From NCBI GenBank assembly GCA_023459655.1, contig JAEWTE010000028.1, forward strand, positions 1 to 27,176: a DNA stretch of 27,176 nucleotides, written 5' to 3'. The position numbers and the translations under genes were made by a program. Under the pieces are notes generated by a model that saw nothing but the letters and a program-made list of their open reading frames with translations, was not told where the DNA came from and made no database searches. This document shows positions 8,331 to 18,017 of this stretch, piece after piece (within the stretch, counting starts at the first letter, position 1; each line of letters starts with the position of its first letter). This DNA comes from Candidatus Parcubacteria bacterium (lineage in GTDB: Bacteria > Patescibacteriota > Patescibacteriia > Patescibacteriales > Patescibacteriaceae).

Positions 8331-8361
8331 CTCATCAGCCATTAGGCCTTGAGAATTTTTT
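8331..8361 (+). terminator. Candidate attenuator hairpin directly upstream of rpoB
   Basis: CTCA (8331-8334) pairs with TGAG (8350-8353), and GCC (8338-8340) pairs with GGC (8345-8347) around an ATTA loop, with a small internal loop between. A run of six T follows at 8356-8361, only 12 nt before the rpoB ATG. CTCAA at about 8300-8304 could pair with TTGAG (8349-8353) and compete with the hairpin. The helix is short and imperfect, so any termination would be partial. Confidence 0.3.
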
Positions 8362-8373
8362 GTTGTCAAAAAT

Positions 8374-11300
8374 ATGTCGAACACGCTAAAAAATCATAAT
8401 CAGATCAATCAACGTCGTTTTTTTATTGATAAAAGCGCGTTAATGCCCTTACCTGATTTGATTGAAGTTCAAAAAAAATCTTATGCTTGGTTTTTAAAAG
8501 ACGGATTAACCGATCTATTTGATGAAATTTCACCAATCAGTGATTTCATGGGTCGTGATCTGGAGCTTTATTTAGCTGATTATTATTTTGATGAACCTAA
8601 GTTTGATGAGTCAGACAGCAAGGCTAAAAATATAACCTATGAAGCGTCTTTGCGAGTTAAATCTCGGCTAGTTAATAAAAAAACTGGTCAATCGACAACT
8701 CAAGAGGTCTTTTTGGGTGATTTTCCATTGATGACTCAAAATGGTACTTTTATCATTAATGGAATTGAACGAGCAGTTGTTTCTCAGTTAATTCGTAGTG
8801 CCGGTGTTATTTTTACGGCTGAAAATATTCGAGGTCGTAAATATTATGGTGCTAAAATTATTCCTAATCGTGGTGCTTGGATTGAAATGGAAACTGACGT
8901 TAATAATGTTTTATGGGCTAGAATTGATCGAAAACGTAAGGTGGCAGTAACTTCATTATTACGAGCGTTTGGCTATAGTGAAGATGATCAAATTAAGAAA
9001 TTATTTACCGATACTGATATTGCTGATGTTAGCTATATTGACGCAACTATTGACAAAGATCTAGCCAAGAATGAGGCCGAGGGTTTAAAGGAGGTTTATA
9101 AACGAATTCGCCCAGGTGATTTAGCTACTCCTGAAAATGCTAAACAATTAATTCATTCAATGTTTTTTCGATTTGATCGATATGATTTTGATCGAGTTGG
9201 TCGATATAAATTAAATCAACGTTTCGGTTTTGATATTCCTAATAATAAAGAAACTCGTATTTTGCGTCCCGAAGATTTGGTGGCAATTATTAAGGAAGTG
9301 ATTAGATTAAACATTACTCAAGAGCCAGAGGATGATATTGATCATTTAGGTAATCGTCGGGTTCGAGCAATTGGTGAATTAATTCAGAATAAATCTCGGG
9401 TTGGTTTATCTAGAATGGAAAGAATTGTTCGTGATCGGATGAGTATTTTAGATATTGGTGAAATAACCCCTAATAAGCTTATTAATGCTCGTCCGGTTAT
9501 TAGCGTGGTTAAAGAATTTTTCATGTCTTCGCAGTTGTCGCAATTTATGGATCAGACTAATCCGTTAGCTGAATTGGAGCACAAACGACGTTTATCAGCG
9601 CTTGGCCCAGGTGGTTTAGCGCGAGAAAGAGCTGGTTTTGAGGTTCGCGATGTTCACGCTACTCATTATAGTCGTATTTGTCCAATTGCCACGCCAGAAG
9701 GACCTAATATTGGTTTAGTTGGCCACTTGGCTAGTTATGCCAGAATTAATGATTTTGGTTTTATTGAAGCACCATATTGTCGGGTATTGCATGATATTGA
9801 AAATGATCCAGCTATTACTGTTGGTCATACTTTACGTCAAGATATTGAGTGGACTGATCAAAAAACTAAAAAAACTTCGATTTTAGCTAAGGCCAATCAA
9901 GTTATTGATGAAAAATTAGCTAAGTTTTTAGAAAATAAATTAGGTGGTGCAATCACTTTACCGATAGTTCCAATTATAACCAATGAAATTGTTTATTTAG
10001 ACGCAGCTAGTGAGGAAAAATTTGCTACTACTGCTTTTACTGCACCAGTTGATCAAGCTAATCATTTTAAAGTTGATCGAGTTGAAGGACGTCGCTATGG
10101 ACAGCCAGCGATTATTGATGTTAATGAGATTGATTTTATTGGTGTAGCTGCTAATCAAATTGTATCAATTGGTACATCGTTAATTCCTTTCTTAGAGCAT
10201 GATGACGGTATTCGTGCTTTAATGGGCACAAACATGCAACGACAAGCTGTGCCATTGGTAATGGCTCAAGCCCCAATTGTTGGTACGGGGATGGAGGCTA
10301 GAGCGGCTAAGGATTCTGGTCATGCTATTGTTGCCCCAGAAGATGGCTTAATAACTTCGGCCGATTCTTTAAAAATTGAATTAACTGGTAAAACCGGCCA
10401 AGTTCATGTTTTTAAGTTGAGCAAATATCTTCGGTCTAATGCTTCTACTTGTATTAATCAGAAATTAATTGTTCAACCAGGTCAGACAGTTAAAAAAGGT
10501 GATCTTTTGACTGATGCTTCAGCGGTTGACCATGGTGAATTAGCTCTAGGTAATAATGTTTTGGTAGCTTTTATGACCTGGGAAGGTTTTAATTATGAAG
10601 ATGCCATTATTATCTCTGAAAGGTTAGTGAAAGATGATGTTTATAGTTCAATTCATATTGAAAACTACACCCTCGATGTTCGTGATACTAAATTAGGGCC
10701 AGAAGTAGTTACTAACGATATTCCCAATATTAGCGAAGAGAAATTGAAAGATTTAGACGAGCGCGGAATTGTTCGGATTGGTGCTGAGGTATCTAGTGGT
10801 GATATTTTAGTTGGTAAGATTACTCCAAAAGGTGAAACTGAACTTAGTGCTGAAGAAAAATTGATTAGAGCTATTTTTGGTGAAAAAGCTAAAGATGTTC
10901 GTGACTCATCATTATATTTAGAGCATGGTGAACATGGTAAGGTTATTGATGTTAAAACATTTTCCCGTAGTCAAGGTGATAAATTGCAGACTGGTGTTAT
11001 TGAATCAATTCAAGTAACTGTAGCTAATCTCCGTAAAATTAAGGCTGGTGATAAATTAGCTGGTCGCCATGGTAATAAAGGTGTTATTTCTCGGATAGTT
11101 GCGACTGAAGATATGCCTTATATGGCCGATGGAACGCCAGTTGATATTATTTTATCGCCGTTAGGGGTTGTTTCTCGTATGAACTTGGGACAATTGCTAG
11201 AAACTCATCTTGGTTTAGCGGCTCACACTCTTGGTTATAAGGTGGCCACACCATCATTGAATGGTATTAATGAAGAAATTATTAAGCAAGAATTAAAGAA

Positions 11301-11901
11301 AGCTAAATTGCCAGAAGATGGTAAGATTCAACTTTATGATGGAAAAACTGGTCGGCCATTTGATCACAAAGCAACAGTCGGCTATAAATATATGCTTAAA
11401 CTTAACCATATGGTTGAGGATAAGATTCATCAACGATCTATTGGTCCGTATTCTTTAATCACTCAACAACCATTGGGTGGTAAAGCTCAGTTTGGTGGTC
11501 AAAGATTTGGTGAAATGGAAGTCTGGGCTCTTGAGGGTTATGGCGCTGCCCACACTTTACAAGAGATTTTAACCATCAAATCCGATGATGTTTCTGGTCG
11601 TAGTAAAGCTTATGAATCGATTATTAAAGGTGAATCAATTAAGAAGTTAAATGTCCCTGAATCTTTTAATGTTTTAACTCGAGAGTTAAAGGGCTTAGCT
11701 CTGGATATTCAATTATTAGACAAACAAGGAAATATCGTTGAGTTAACTGACCAAGCTGATGAATTTGATAATCGTTATGAACGAAATAATAATCTGGAAG
11801 CTAATGCTCAGGTTAATGAAGTGGTTAACGAAGAAGTTTCACGACGAACCGGACAAACATTGACCGAAGATACTACCACGCCCAGTTTAGAAATTATTTA
11901 G
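8374..11901 (+). CDS. rpoB: DNA-directed RNA polymerase subunit beta
   Basis: The beta subunit of RNA polymerase, 1175 residues, shorter than the E. coli protein (1342) because large lineage-specific insertions are absent. The rifampicin-region core is intact: SSQLSQFMDQ at 385-394, then Asp393, His403 and Ser408 at the positions equivalent to E. coli 516, 526 and 531, which are the wild-type residues. CPIATPEGPNIGL follows at 436-448; Ala439 stands where E. coli has Glu562. Later blocks include GEMEVWALEGYGAAHTLQE and the clamp-proximal C-terminus. The start is ATG with no Shine-Dalgarno motif. rpoC follows after 21 nt. The genes that often precede rpoB (rplJ, rplL) are absent, so rpoBC has its own promoter and a long leader. 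Confidence 0.98.
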   Translation: MSNTLKNHNQINQRRFFIDKSALMPLPDLIEVQKKSYAWFLKDGLTDLFDEISPISDFMGRDLELYLADYYFDEPKFDESDSKAKNITYEASLRVKSRLVNKKTGQSTTQEVFLGDFPLMTQNGTFIINGIERAVVSQLIRSAGVIFTAENIRGRKYYGAKIIPNRGAWIEMETDVNNVLWARIDRKRKVAVTSLLRAFGYSEDDQIKKLFTDTDIADVSYIDATIDKDLAKNEAEGLKEVYKRIRPGDLATPENAKQLIHSMFFRFDRYDFDRVGRYKLNQRFGFDIPNNKETRILRPEDLVAIIKEVIRLNITQEPEDDIDHLGNRRVRAIGELIQNKSRVGLSRMERIVRDRMSILDIGEITPNKLINARPVISVVKEFFMSSQLSQFMDQTNPLAELEHKRRLSALGPGGLARERAGFEVRDVHATHYSRICPIATPEGPNIGLVGHLASYARINDFGFIEAPYCRVLHDIENDPAITVGHTLRQDIEWTDQKTKKTSILAKANQVIDEKLAKFLENKLGGAITLPIVPIITNEIVYLDAASEEKFATTAFTAPVDQANHFKVDRVEGRRYGQPAIIDVNEIDFIGVAANQIVSIGTSLIPFLEHDDGIRALMGTNMQRQAVPLVMAQAPIVGTGMEARAAKDSGHAIVAPEDGLITSADSLKIELTGKTGQVHVFKLSKYLRSNASTCINQKLIVQPGQTVKKGDLLTDASAVDHGELALGNNVLVAFMTWEGFNYEDAIIISERLVKDDVYSSIHIENYTLDVRDTKLGPEVVTNDIPNISEEKLKDLDERGIVRIGAEVSSGDILVGKITPKGETELSAEEKLIRAIFGEKAKDVRDSSLYLEHGEHGKVIDVKTFSRSQGDKLQTGVIESIQVTVANLRKIKAGDKLAGRHGNKGVISRIVATEDMPYMADGTPVDIILSPLGVVSRMNLGQLLETHLGLAAHTLGYKVATPSLNGINEEIIKQELKKAKLPEDGKIQLYDGKTGRPFDHKATVGYKYMLKLNHMVEDKIHQRSIGPYSLITQQPLGGKAQFGGQRFGEMEVWALEGYGAAHTLQEILTIKSDDVSGRSKAYESIIKGESIKKLNVPESFNVLTRELKGLALDIQLLDKQGNIVELTDQADEFDNRYERNNNLEANAQVNEVVNEEVSRRTGQTLTEDTTTPSLEII

Positions 11902-11922
11902 TTTTTTGATTAATTGAGCTAT

Positions 11923-14900
11923 ATGTTAAATCCCATCAAAACTGCTGACTTTGAGGCCGTTAAATTAAAACTAGCCTCACCAGAAGAGATTATTGATTGG
12001 TCTCATGGCGAAGTCACTCGTCCAGAAACCATTAATTATCGAACTCAAAAACCAGAAAAAGACGGATTATTCTGTGAAAAGATTTTTGGTCCGTCTAAAG
12101 ACTGGGAATGTTATTGTGGTAAATATAAAAAAGTCCGTTATAAGGGGATTGTTTGTGACAAGTGCGGTGTTGAGGTTACTCGTAGTAGTGTTCGGCGTGA
12201 ACGAATGGGTCATATTAGCTTACAAACCCCAGTTTGTCATATTTGGTTTTTACGTGGCTTGTCTTCTAAAATCGGTTTAGCTCTTAATTTATCGGTTCAG
12301 GCGATTGAAAAGGTTATCTATTTTGCCAGCTTTATTATTACTGATGTTAATCAAGAATTATTAGAAGCTACTAGCGAGCAAATTCGTCAAGAATATAAGA
12401 GTAAGAAAAAATTATTTGAAAATGATTTTGCTAAAGGACTAGCTGAGCTAGAAAAGCAAAAACAAATTGCTAAAGATGATGGTAAAACCACATTAGAGAT
12501 TAAGTTACTAATTGATCAAGGTTTAAAAGAATTAACTAATGATCGTGATGCTAAAATTAGTGAATTGGAAGAGGCCTATACTCAAACCCAAAAAGAATTA
12601 AAAGAATTACGGCCAATGACTATTTTGCCAGAAAATATTTATCAAAATCTTAGTTTAAAATACGGGCACATATTTACAGCCAGCATCGGAGCTGAAGGTA
12701 TTCGGGAATTATTAGTTAATATTGATTTAGAGCAAATTATTAAAGAATTGGAAATTGAATTAACTGGAGCTATTGATTCTAAAAAAGAAAAAATCGTTAA
12801 ACGATTACGATTTTTTAAGAATTTATTGGCTAATAATTTAAGACCAGAATGGATGATTTTAAAGGTTGTGCCGATCATTCCACCTGATTTACGGCCAATG
12901 GTCGCCTTAGATGGTGGTCGTTTTGCTACTTCTGATTTAAATGATCTTTATCGACGAATTATCAATCGTAATAATCGCTTAAAGCAATTAATGGAATTAA
13001 AAGCACCGGAAGTTATTTGTCGCAATGAAAAAAGAATGTTACAGGAGGCAGTTGATGCCTTAATTGATAATTCGATTCGCCATGGTAAAACCGTGACGGC
13101 CTCAACTGGTCAAAAAAGAACACTTAAGTCATTATCTGACTCTTTAAAGGGTAAACAAGGTCGTTTTCGTCAAAACTTATTAGGTAAACGAACCGATTAT
13201 TCTGGTCGTAGTGTAATTACAGTTAATCCTAATTTGCGTTTATGGCAATGTGGTTTACCAAAAAGAATGGCCCTAGAATTATTTAAGCCATTTATTATTA
13301 GCGAATTAATTAAACGAGAAATTGTTCATAATGTTCGAAGTGCTTCCCGTTATATTGAGGCTGGTCATGATGAAGTTTGGGAAATATTGGAAAATATTAT
13401 TAGCGATGCCTACGTTTTATTAAATCGTGCTCCAACTTTGCATCGTTTAGGTATTCAGGCTTTTCGGCCAATCTTAACTGAAGGATTATCTATCCAAATT
13501 CATCCGCTAGTTTGTCCAGCTTTTAATGCTGATTTTGATGGTGATCAAATGGCTGTTCATGTTCCTTTGACTGAAGAAGCTCGAGCTGAAGCTCGTGATA
13601 TTATGTTGGCTTCTCATAATTTATTAAAACCAGCGACCGGCGATCCAATTGTTAATCCAGGACAAGATATTGTTTGGGGGGTTTATTATTTAACTAGTTT
13701 AGAAAAAGATAGTGTCACTGATTTTCAAAAAACCAAGGCATTCAGTTCTTGGCAGGAAGCCAAGTTGGCTTATGATTGTGGCAAAATAAAATTGCGCGAG
13801 CCAATTCGTGTTCAAATTGATTATTTAAATGATCAATTAACCGAAACAACCATTGGTCGAGTAGTTTTTAATAATATTTTGCCAGAGAAATTACGATTTG
13901 TTAATGAAATTGTTTTAGGAACTAAAGTTAAAGCTTTAGTTAAAGATTGTTTGCGGCACTATGGAGAGACCGTGACGGTTGATTTTTTAGATGAATTAAA
14001 ACGTGAAAGTTTTAAATTTATCACTTTAAGCGGCTTGTCTTGGGGAATGGGTGATTTACCAACCTTTACTAGTCGTGATCAATTAATTTTAGGTGCTGAG
14101 GCTGAGGTTGAAGAAGTTCAACAACAATATGAAGAAGGTTTATTAACTGATAGTGAACGATACGGCAAAATTATTCAATTATGGACGGCAGCTAAAGACA
14201 AAATCACCACTATTTGCATGGAGGACTTGGATAAAGATGGTTCAGTTTACTCTATGATTAAATCAGGTGCGCGTGGTTCTTGGGCTCAATTGACCCAAAT
14301 TTTGGGTATGAAGGGCTTGGTTACTTCACCAAGTGGTGAGATTATTGAATTGCCGATTAAAGGTAATTTTAAGCAAGGTTTTGATGTTTTAGAATATTTT
14401 ATTGCTACTCATGGTGTTCGTAAGGGTCTTTCTGATACGGCTTTGCGTACAGCTAATGCTGGTTATTTAACTCGTCGGTTGGTTGATGTATCTCAAGATT
14501 TGATAATTCTGGAAGATGATTGTGGTAGTAAAGAAGGAATGACTATTACTAAAGAGGATAGTGAATTAATTGGTCGAACTTTATTAAAGCGAATTACTGG
14601 TCGTTATTTGAGTGCTGATTTAAAAAATTCAGCTGGTCAAGTTTTAGTTAAAAAAGGACAATTAATTGATGAAGAAAAAGCGGTAGAATTAGCTGATGAA
14701 GATATTTTACAGGCTGAGTTTTATTCAGTACTTACTTGTCAGAGCAAGCGCGGATTATGTAAAAAATGTTATGGCTATGATTTGGCCTATAATAAGCTAG
14801 TTGAAATTGGTACTGCTGTTGGTGTTATGGCTGCTCAATCAATTGGTGAACCGGGCACTCAGCTCACCATGAGAACTTTTCATACTGGTGGTGTGGCCAG

Positions 14901-15858
14901 TCAAGAAGATATTACTCAAGGTCTCCCTAGAGTTGAAGAAATTTTTGAAGCTCGTTCACCAAAGAGAAAGGCTTATATTGCTGAGGTTGGTGGTTTAGTT
15001 ACTGTTGAAAACGCTCAAAAGACAATTGATCCAAAAACTGGTCAAGTGATTGGTGGTGGCAGTAATAAGGTTATAACCATTGCTTACCAAGGTGAAGATG
15101 TTGATAAATATTACTTTTTTGGTGATAGTAAGTCTGGTAAGAATAAGTTTGAAGATAAAGATAATGAGGTTAAATTAGCAGTTAAAGATGGTGACATGGT
15201 GGCTAGTGAAGCTAAATTATTTAGTCTTGGTCGTAAGATTACCAAAGCTAATCAGCCAGGCCGAGTTTCCATTGGTAAGAATTTTGTTAGTATTACAGTG
15301 GATGTATCTAAAACTAAAGAGTATGTTGTGCCGAAAAACTTTTCAATTATTGTTAAGAGTGGACAAATAGTTGAATTAGGCGACCAATTGACCGAGGGGA
15401 GTTTAGACCTTCGACAGTTATTTGAACTTAAAGGTCAAACGGCTGCTCAAAAATATATTATTCAAGAAATTCAACGAGTTTATTCATCACAAGGTCAAGC
15501 TTTAAATGATAAACACATTGAAACCATTGCCAGGCAAATGTTTAGTCGTGTTTATATATCAGATTCTGGGGACAGCGATTTAACGGCTGGCGAAGTGGTT
15601 GAACGATCAATTTTTAACCGAATTAATGATGAATTGAAATTGGCCAAGAAACAACCAGTTAAAGGTCAGGTATTATTGCTGGGCATGACTAAGACCGCTT
15701 TAACTACTGAAAGTTTCCTATCATCAGCTTCTTTTCAAGAAACATCTCGAGTTTTAATTGAGGCAGCGATTAGCGGTAAGATTGATAAGCTAGAAGGTTT
15801 AAAAGAAAATGTAATCATTGGTCGGCCGATACCGGCAGGAACGGGATTGAAGAAATAA
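11923..15858 (+). CDS. rpoC: DNA-directed RNA polymerase subunit beta'
   Basis: The beta' subunit, 1311 residues from the ATG at 11923. An in-frame TTG three codons upstream (11914) is also open, but the ATG is preferred because every other complete gene here starts at ATG, and MLNPIKTADF fits a normal RpoC N-terminus. The N-terminal zinc site is Cys63, Cys65, Cys78 and Cys81. The catalytic NADFDGD is at 535-541, with Mg-binding Asp537, Asp539 and Asp541. The second zinc site is Cys867, Cys939, Cys946 and Cys949. A charged coiled-coil segment lies at about residues 145-230 between the zipper region and the clamp. The trigger-loop region (GVMAAQSIGEPGTQLTMRTF) is normal. Transcription ends at the strong hairpin just downstream. 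Confidence 0.98.
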   Translation: MLNPIKTADFEAVKLKLASPEEIIDWSHGEVTRPETINYRTQKPEKDGLFCEKIFGPSKDWECYCGKYKKVRYKGIVCDKCGVEVTRSSVRRERMGHISLQTPVCHIWFLRGLSSKIGLALNLSVQAIEKVIYFASFIITDVNQELLEATSEQIRQEYKSKKKLFENDFAKGLAELEKQKQIAKDDGKTTLEIKLLIDQGLKELTNDRDAKISELEEAYTQTQKELKELRPMTILPENIYQNLSLKYGHIFTASIGAEGIRELLVNIDLEQIIKELEIELTGAIDSKKEKIVKRLRFFKNLLANNLRPEWMILKVVPIIPPDLRPMVALDGGRFATSDLNDLYRRIINRNNRLKQLMELKAPEVICRNEKRMLQEAVDALIDNSIRHGKTVTASTGQKRTLKSLSDSLKGKQGRFRQNLLGKRTDYSGRSVITVNPNLRLWQCGLPKRMALELFKPFIISELIKREIVHNVRSASRYIEAGHDEVWEILENIISDAYVLLNRAPTLHRLGIQAFRPILTEGLSIQIHPLVCPAFNADFDGDQMAVHVPLTEEARAEARDIMLASHNLLKPATGDPIVNPGQDIVWGVYYLTSLEKDSVTDFQKTKAFSSWQEAKLAYDCGKIKLREPIRVQIDYLNDQLTETTIGRVVFNNILPEKLRFVNEIVLGTKVKALVKDCLRHYGETVTVDFLDELKRESFKFITLSGLSWGMGDLPTFTSRDQLILGAEAEVEEVQQQYEEGLLTDSERYGKIIQLWTAAKDKITTICMEDLDKDGSVYSMIKSGARGSWAQLTQILGMKGLVTSPSGEIIELPIKGNFKQGFDVLEYFIATHGVRKGLSDTALRTANAGYLTRRLVDVSQDLIILEDDCGSKEGMTITKEDSELIGRTLLKRITGRYLSADLKNSAGQVLVKKGQLIDEEKAVELADEDILQAEFYSVLTCQSKRGLCKKCYGYDLAYNKLVEIGTAVGVMAAQSIGEPGTQLTMRTFHTGGVASQEDITQGLPRVEEIFEARSPKRKAYIAEVGGLVTVENAQKTIDPKTGQVIGGGSNKVITIAYQGEDVDKYYFFGDSKSGKNKFEDKDNEVKLAVKDGDMVASEAKLFSLGRKITKANQPGRVSIGKNFVSITVDVSKTKEYVVPKNFSIIVKSGQIVELGDQLTEGSLDLRQLFELKGQTAAQKYIIQEIQRVYSSQGQALNDKHIETIARQMFSRVYISDSGDSDLTAGEVVERSIFNRINDELKLAKKQPVKGQVLLLGMTKTALTTESFLSSASFQETSRVLIEAAISGKIDKLEGLKENVIIGRPIPAGTGLKK

Positions 15859-15865
15859 GATTTTT

Positions 15866-15900
15866 AAAACGCCGCACCATCAAGGTGCGGCGTTTTATTT
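15866..15900. terminator. Strong intrinsic terminator after rpoC, probably bidirectional
   Basis: A perfect 13-bp helix (15866-15878 with 15884-15896, GC core CGCCGCACC) has a five-base loop and is followed by TTTTATTTATT. It sits 7 nt after the rpoC stop and 22 nt before the stop of the convergent operon. On the - strand the same hairpin also ends in TTTT, so it can serve both transcripts. Confidence 0.93.
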
Positions 15901-15918
15901 ATTAGAGATAAACTAATA

Positions 15919-17151
15919 TTATTGGCAAACAAAAAATTTTTGGCTTAATCTACAATTACCCCAATTATTTAATGATAACCATGTTTTATCACCTTTATTA
16001 GGAAAACTAACGTTACCAAAAGGGTCATTAACGTCGACTATTTTTTTGTTTTTATCTCTCCAGCCGGTTAAAACAATAAAATGACCACCAGATGTGAATT
16101 TACAGTTTGGATGATCAGTAGCACCAACTGAAATAACAACGACGCAGCCTTGGTCTAAATAGCTACCTATTTGAACAGATTCGCCACTAATTTCTCCGGA
16201 TCTTAATCCATAAGATCTAACTAGAGGAATTAAGCCATTTTGAGTGGAGCCATTACATGACGATCCATTATATGTTTCCCGAGCACCATGATTTATAGCT
16301 TCTTGAGTAAACTCTCTGAGATTTTTAGTTATTTTGAACTTATTAATGGCCATGAAGGTTGATAAAACGCCACAACCAGAAGTACATAAATTGCTATTAC
16401 ATTGGCCATTTTTGGTTGGATATAATATGCTCTTAGCATAAGGAGTGCACTGATAATGTGTTGGAACACCATGGTTTGATGGACCAAAATCTGGGGCATC
16501 TTCTTGTAGGTCAGTTGGGATATCGTAGTTAATATCAATATCTCCTTTAAGGATATAAAACATTTTAATCGACGGTAAACTCACCAGGTTACTATTAATG
16601 GTAAATAATAATACGTAAGAACTTAAAGCTAAAATTAGTCCACTTAGTGCGGCATTGATCCAACTTTTGGCTTCACTAACTCGGCTAGCATTGCCACCAG
16701 CTAGTAGCCAATAAAATCCACCAATCATTATGGCGATTATAGCTAGTAAAGCAATTATGCCAATTGAATAATTGTAAAGCCAATTAATATATTCACCGAT
16801 CCATGGAACATAAAAAAAGGTTTTTTCTCCATCAGTGCTGCTTTGTATTTTATTTTGGTCACTAAATAGAAGTCCGGGTAGGTTAATTTTTAATTCTGGT
16901 ATAATTAGACTTGGTCCAGTTGTTTCGACACTTTCATTACTAGGAGATTCTGAAGGACTAGTCCATCCACAGCATTGATTAGCTTGACAAACCGCCTGAT
17001 TAGTTATGCCTGAACAAATTTCTTCTGGATTGCCACCCATTCCTTGACAATGATCAGTTGCTTGACAATTTGAAAAAAATGCCGATGATTTCAAGGGAAT
17101 TAATAGACAATAGGTAATAATTATAGTGCTAATCAAACCAGTTAACTTCAT
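15919..17151 (-). CDS. Secreted/membrane protein: Cys-rich N-terminus, TrbC/VirB2-like two-helix segment, C39-like cysteine peptidase domain
   Basis: A 410-residue surface protein. Domains in order: signal peptide (1-24, ending SSA); a Cys-rich segment (29-61) with six cysteines including CQANQCCGW; a Ser/Pro/Thr-rich linker; two membrane helices (about 127-150 and 165-187) with the GGFYWLLAGGNASRVSEAK connection seen in TrbC/VirB2-like proteins; then a C-terminal peptidase_C39_2-like domain. Its likely catalytic residues are Cys260 in SGCGVLSTFMA, His357 in GGHFIVLTGW and Asp376 in DVNDPFG. Such domains cleave or bind peptides, or act as papain-like hydrolases; no substrate can be inferred. 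It overlaps porB by 4 nt (ATGA), so translation is coupled. It shares the two-helix module with the Cys-rich protein two genes upstream. Confidence 0.75.
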   Translation of the reverse strand: MKLTGLISTIIITYCLLIPLKSSAFFSNCQATDHCQGMGGNPEEICSGITNQAVCQANQCCGWTSPSESPSNESVETTGPSLIIPELKINLPGLLFSDQNKIQSSTDGEKTFFYVPWIGEYINWLYNYSIGIIALLAIIAIMIGGFYWLLAGGNASRVSEAKSWINAALSGLILALSSYVLLFTINSNLVSLPSIKMFYILKGDIDINYDIPTDLQEDAPDFGPSNHGVPTHYQCTPYAKSILYPTKNGQCNSNLCTSGCGVLSTFMAINKFKITKNLREFTQEAINHGARETYNGSSCNGSTQNGLIPLVRSYGLRSGEISGESVQIGSYLDQGCVVVISVGATDHPNCKFTSGGHFIVLTGWRDKNKKIVDVNDPFGNVSFPNKGDKTWLSLNNWGNCRLSQKFFVCQ

Positions 17152-18014
17152 AGTTTATATTTTTTAATATTGTCATCAGCAATTTCTTGTAAATGCTTGA
17201 TTGCTATTTTATTTGCTAATATATTGGTAAATCTGCCTTGATTTTTAATATAGTCAATTACTGGTGGTATTGGTCGGGAGAGTTGGTTTTTTTGGATTTG
17301 TCCGTTAATAAATTCTAATAATGGATAAAGACCGCTATCGCTAGCTAATTTTGCAGCAGTCATTTGGTGGTGTGGTTTTATTTTCCAACCAGGTAGACAG
17401 GGGACTAATATTTGAATATAGCGTGGGCCTTTAATCTGGCTAGCTTTTCTTATTTTTTCTTTAATATCTTGTGGAAAAGCAATATTAGTTTGAGCAATAT
17501 AAGGTATTTGATGAGCCAAAGCAATTTGGATCATATCTCGCTTGCTAGTTTTTTTTAATTGATTATATTTAACATTAGTTGGCGTTTTAGCCTGTTTGGG
17601 AGTAGCTAAACTTGATTGCATACCAGTATTAGCATAGCCTTCATTGTCATAGCAGACATATAGTAAATCATCACCTCGAGCCCAGCTAGCAGTTAGTGCA
17701 CCAAACCCAATATCAAAGGTTGCTCCATCACCAGCTTGCACTAAAATAGTTGGGCGCTGGATAGTGTTTGATTGTTTGGCTTCTAAATAATTAATAGCTG
17801 CCTCAATACCGCTACCAACTGGGGCAGCATTAGCAAAAACAGAATGCAACCAAGGAATATTCCAAAAAGTATTGGGATAGGTGGTAGTGGTAACTTCTAA
17901 GCAACCAGTGGCGTTAACAACCACAAGATTACTTCCTAATTCATTAAGAACTAGTCTAGCGACGGCAATTTGAGCACAGCCTAAACAGGCGGTGTGATTG
18001 TTCTTATTAATCAT
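17148..18014 (-). CDS. porB: 2-oxoacid:ferredoxin oxidoreductase, beta subunit (thiamine-diphosphate binding; pyruvate-type)
   Basis: The beta subunit carries thiamine diphosphate and one [4Fe-4S] cluster, and with alpha and gamma converts a 2-oxoacid (probably pyruvate) plus CoA to acyl-CoA, CO2 and reduced ferredoxin. The protein has 288 residues. Cluster ligands are visible: Cys10 and Cys13 (HTACLGC), Cys38 (NATGCLEV) and Cys206 (PCLPGW). The thiamine-diphosphate motif runs from GDGATFDIGFGAL (95-107) to the Asn-containing YDNEGYANTG (122-131). The YPNTFWNIPWLHSVFAN block is typical of pyruvate-type beta subunits. It begins 3 nt after the Cys-rich membrane protein and overlaps the C39-like gene by 4 nt. 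Oxygen sensitivity of the cluster suggests anaerobic life. Confidence 0.93.
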   Translation of the reverse strand: MINKNNHTACLGCAQIAVARLVLNELGSNLVVVNATGCLEVTTTTYPNTFWNIPWLHSVFANAAPVGSGIEAAINYLEAKQSNTIQRPTILVQAGDGATFDIGFGALTASWARGDDLLYVCYDNEGYANTGMQSSLATPKQAKTPTNVKYNQLKKTSKRDMIQIALAHQIPYIAQTNIAFPQDIKEKIRKASQIKGPRYIQILVPCLPGWKIKPHHQMTAAKLASDSGLYPLLEFINGQIQKNQLSRPIPPVIDYIKNQGRFTNILANKIAIKHLQEIADDNIKKYKL

Positions 18015-18017
18015 AAT

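Noticed and set aside
8117..8373. A known riboswitch or a tRNA/tmRNA in the rpoB leader
   Set aside because: No T-arm-like sequence, no cloverleaf and no riboswitch core that I recognise; only simple hairpins are seen.
9520..9720. Rifampicin-resistance substitutions in RpoB
   Set aside because: Residues equivalent to E. coli 516, 526 and 531 are the sensitive-type Asp, His and Ser, and Glu442 (equivalent to 565) is kept. The one change seen, Ala439 for Glu562, is not a known drug-contact position.
11914..11922. TTG start for rpoC three codons upstream of the ATG
   Set aside because: It has no ribosome-binding motif, adds only three residues (MSY), and every other complete gene here uses ATG; the ATG at 11923 gives a normal RpoC N-terminus.
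12642..12878. Antisense open frame inside rpoC, and similar alternate frames inside ileS, leuS and the MurE-like gene
   Set aside because: They lie wholly within strongly conserved genes, encode low-complexity hydrophobic or basic strings, and have no recognisable motif.
15859..15918. A small gene in the rpoC / C39-like convergent gap
   Set aside because: The 60 bases hold only the terminator hairpin and its flanks.
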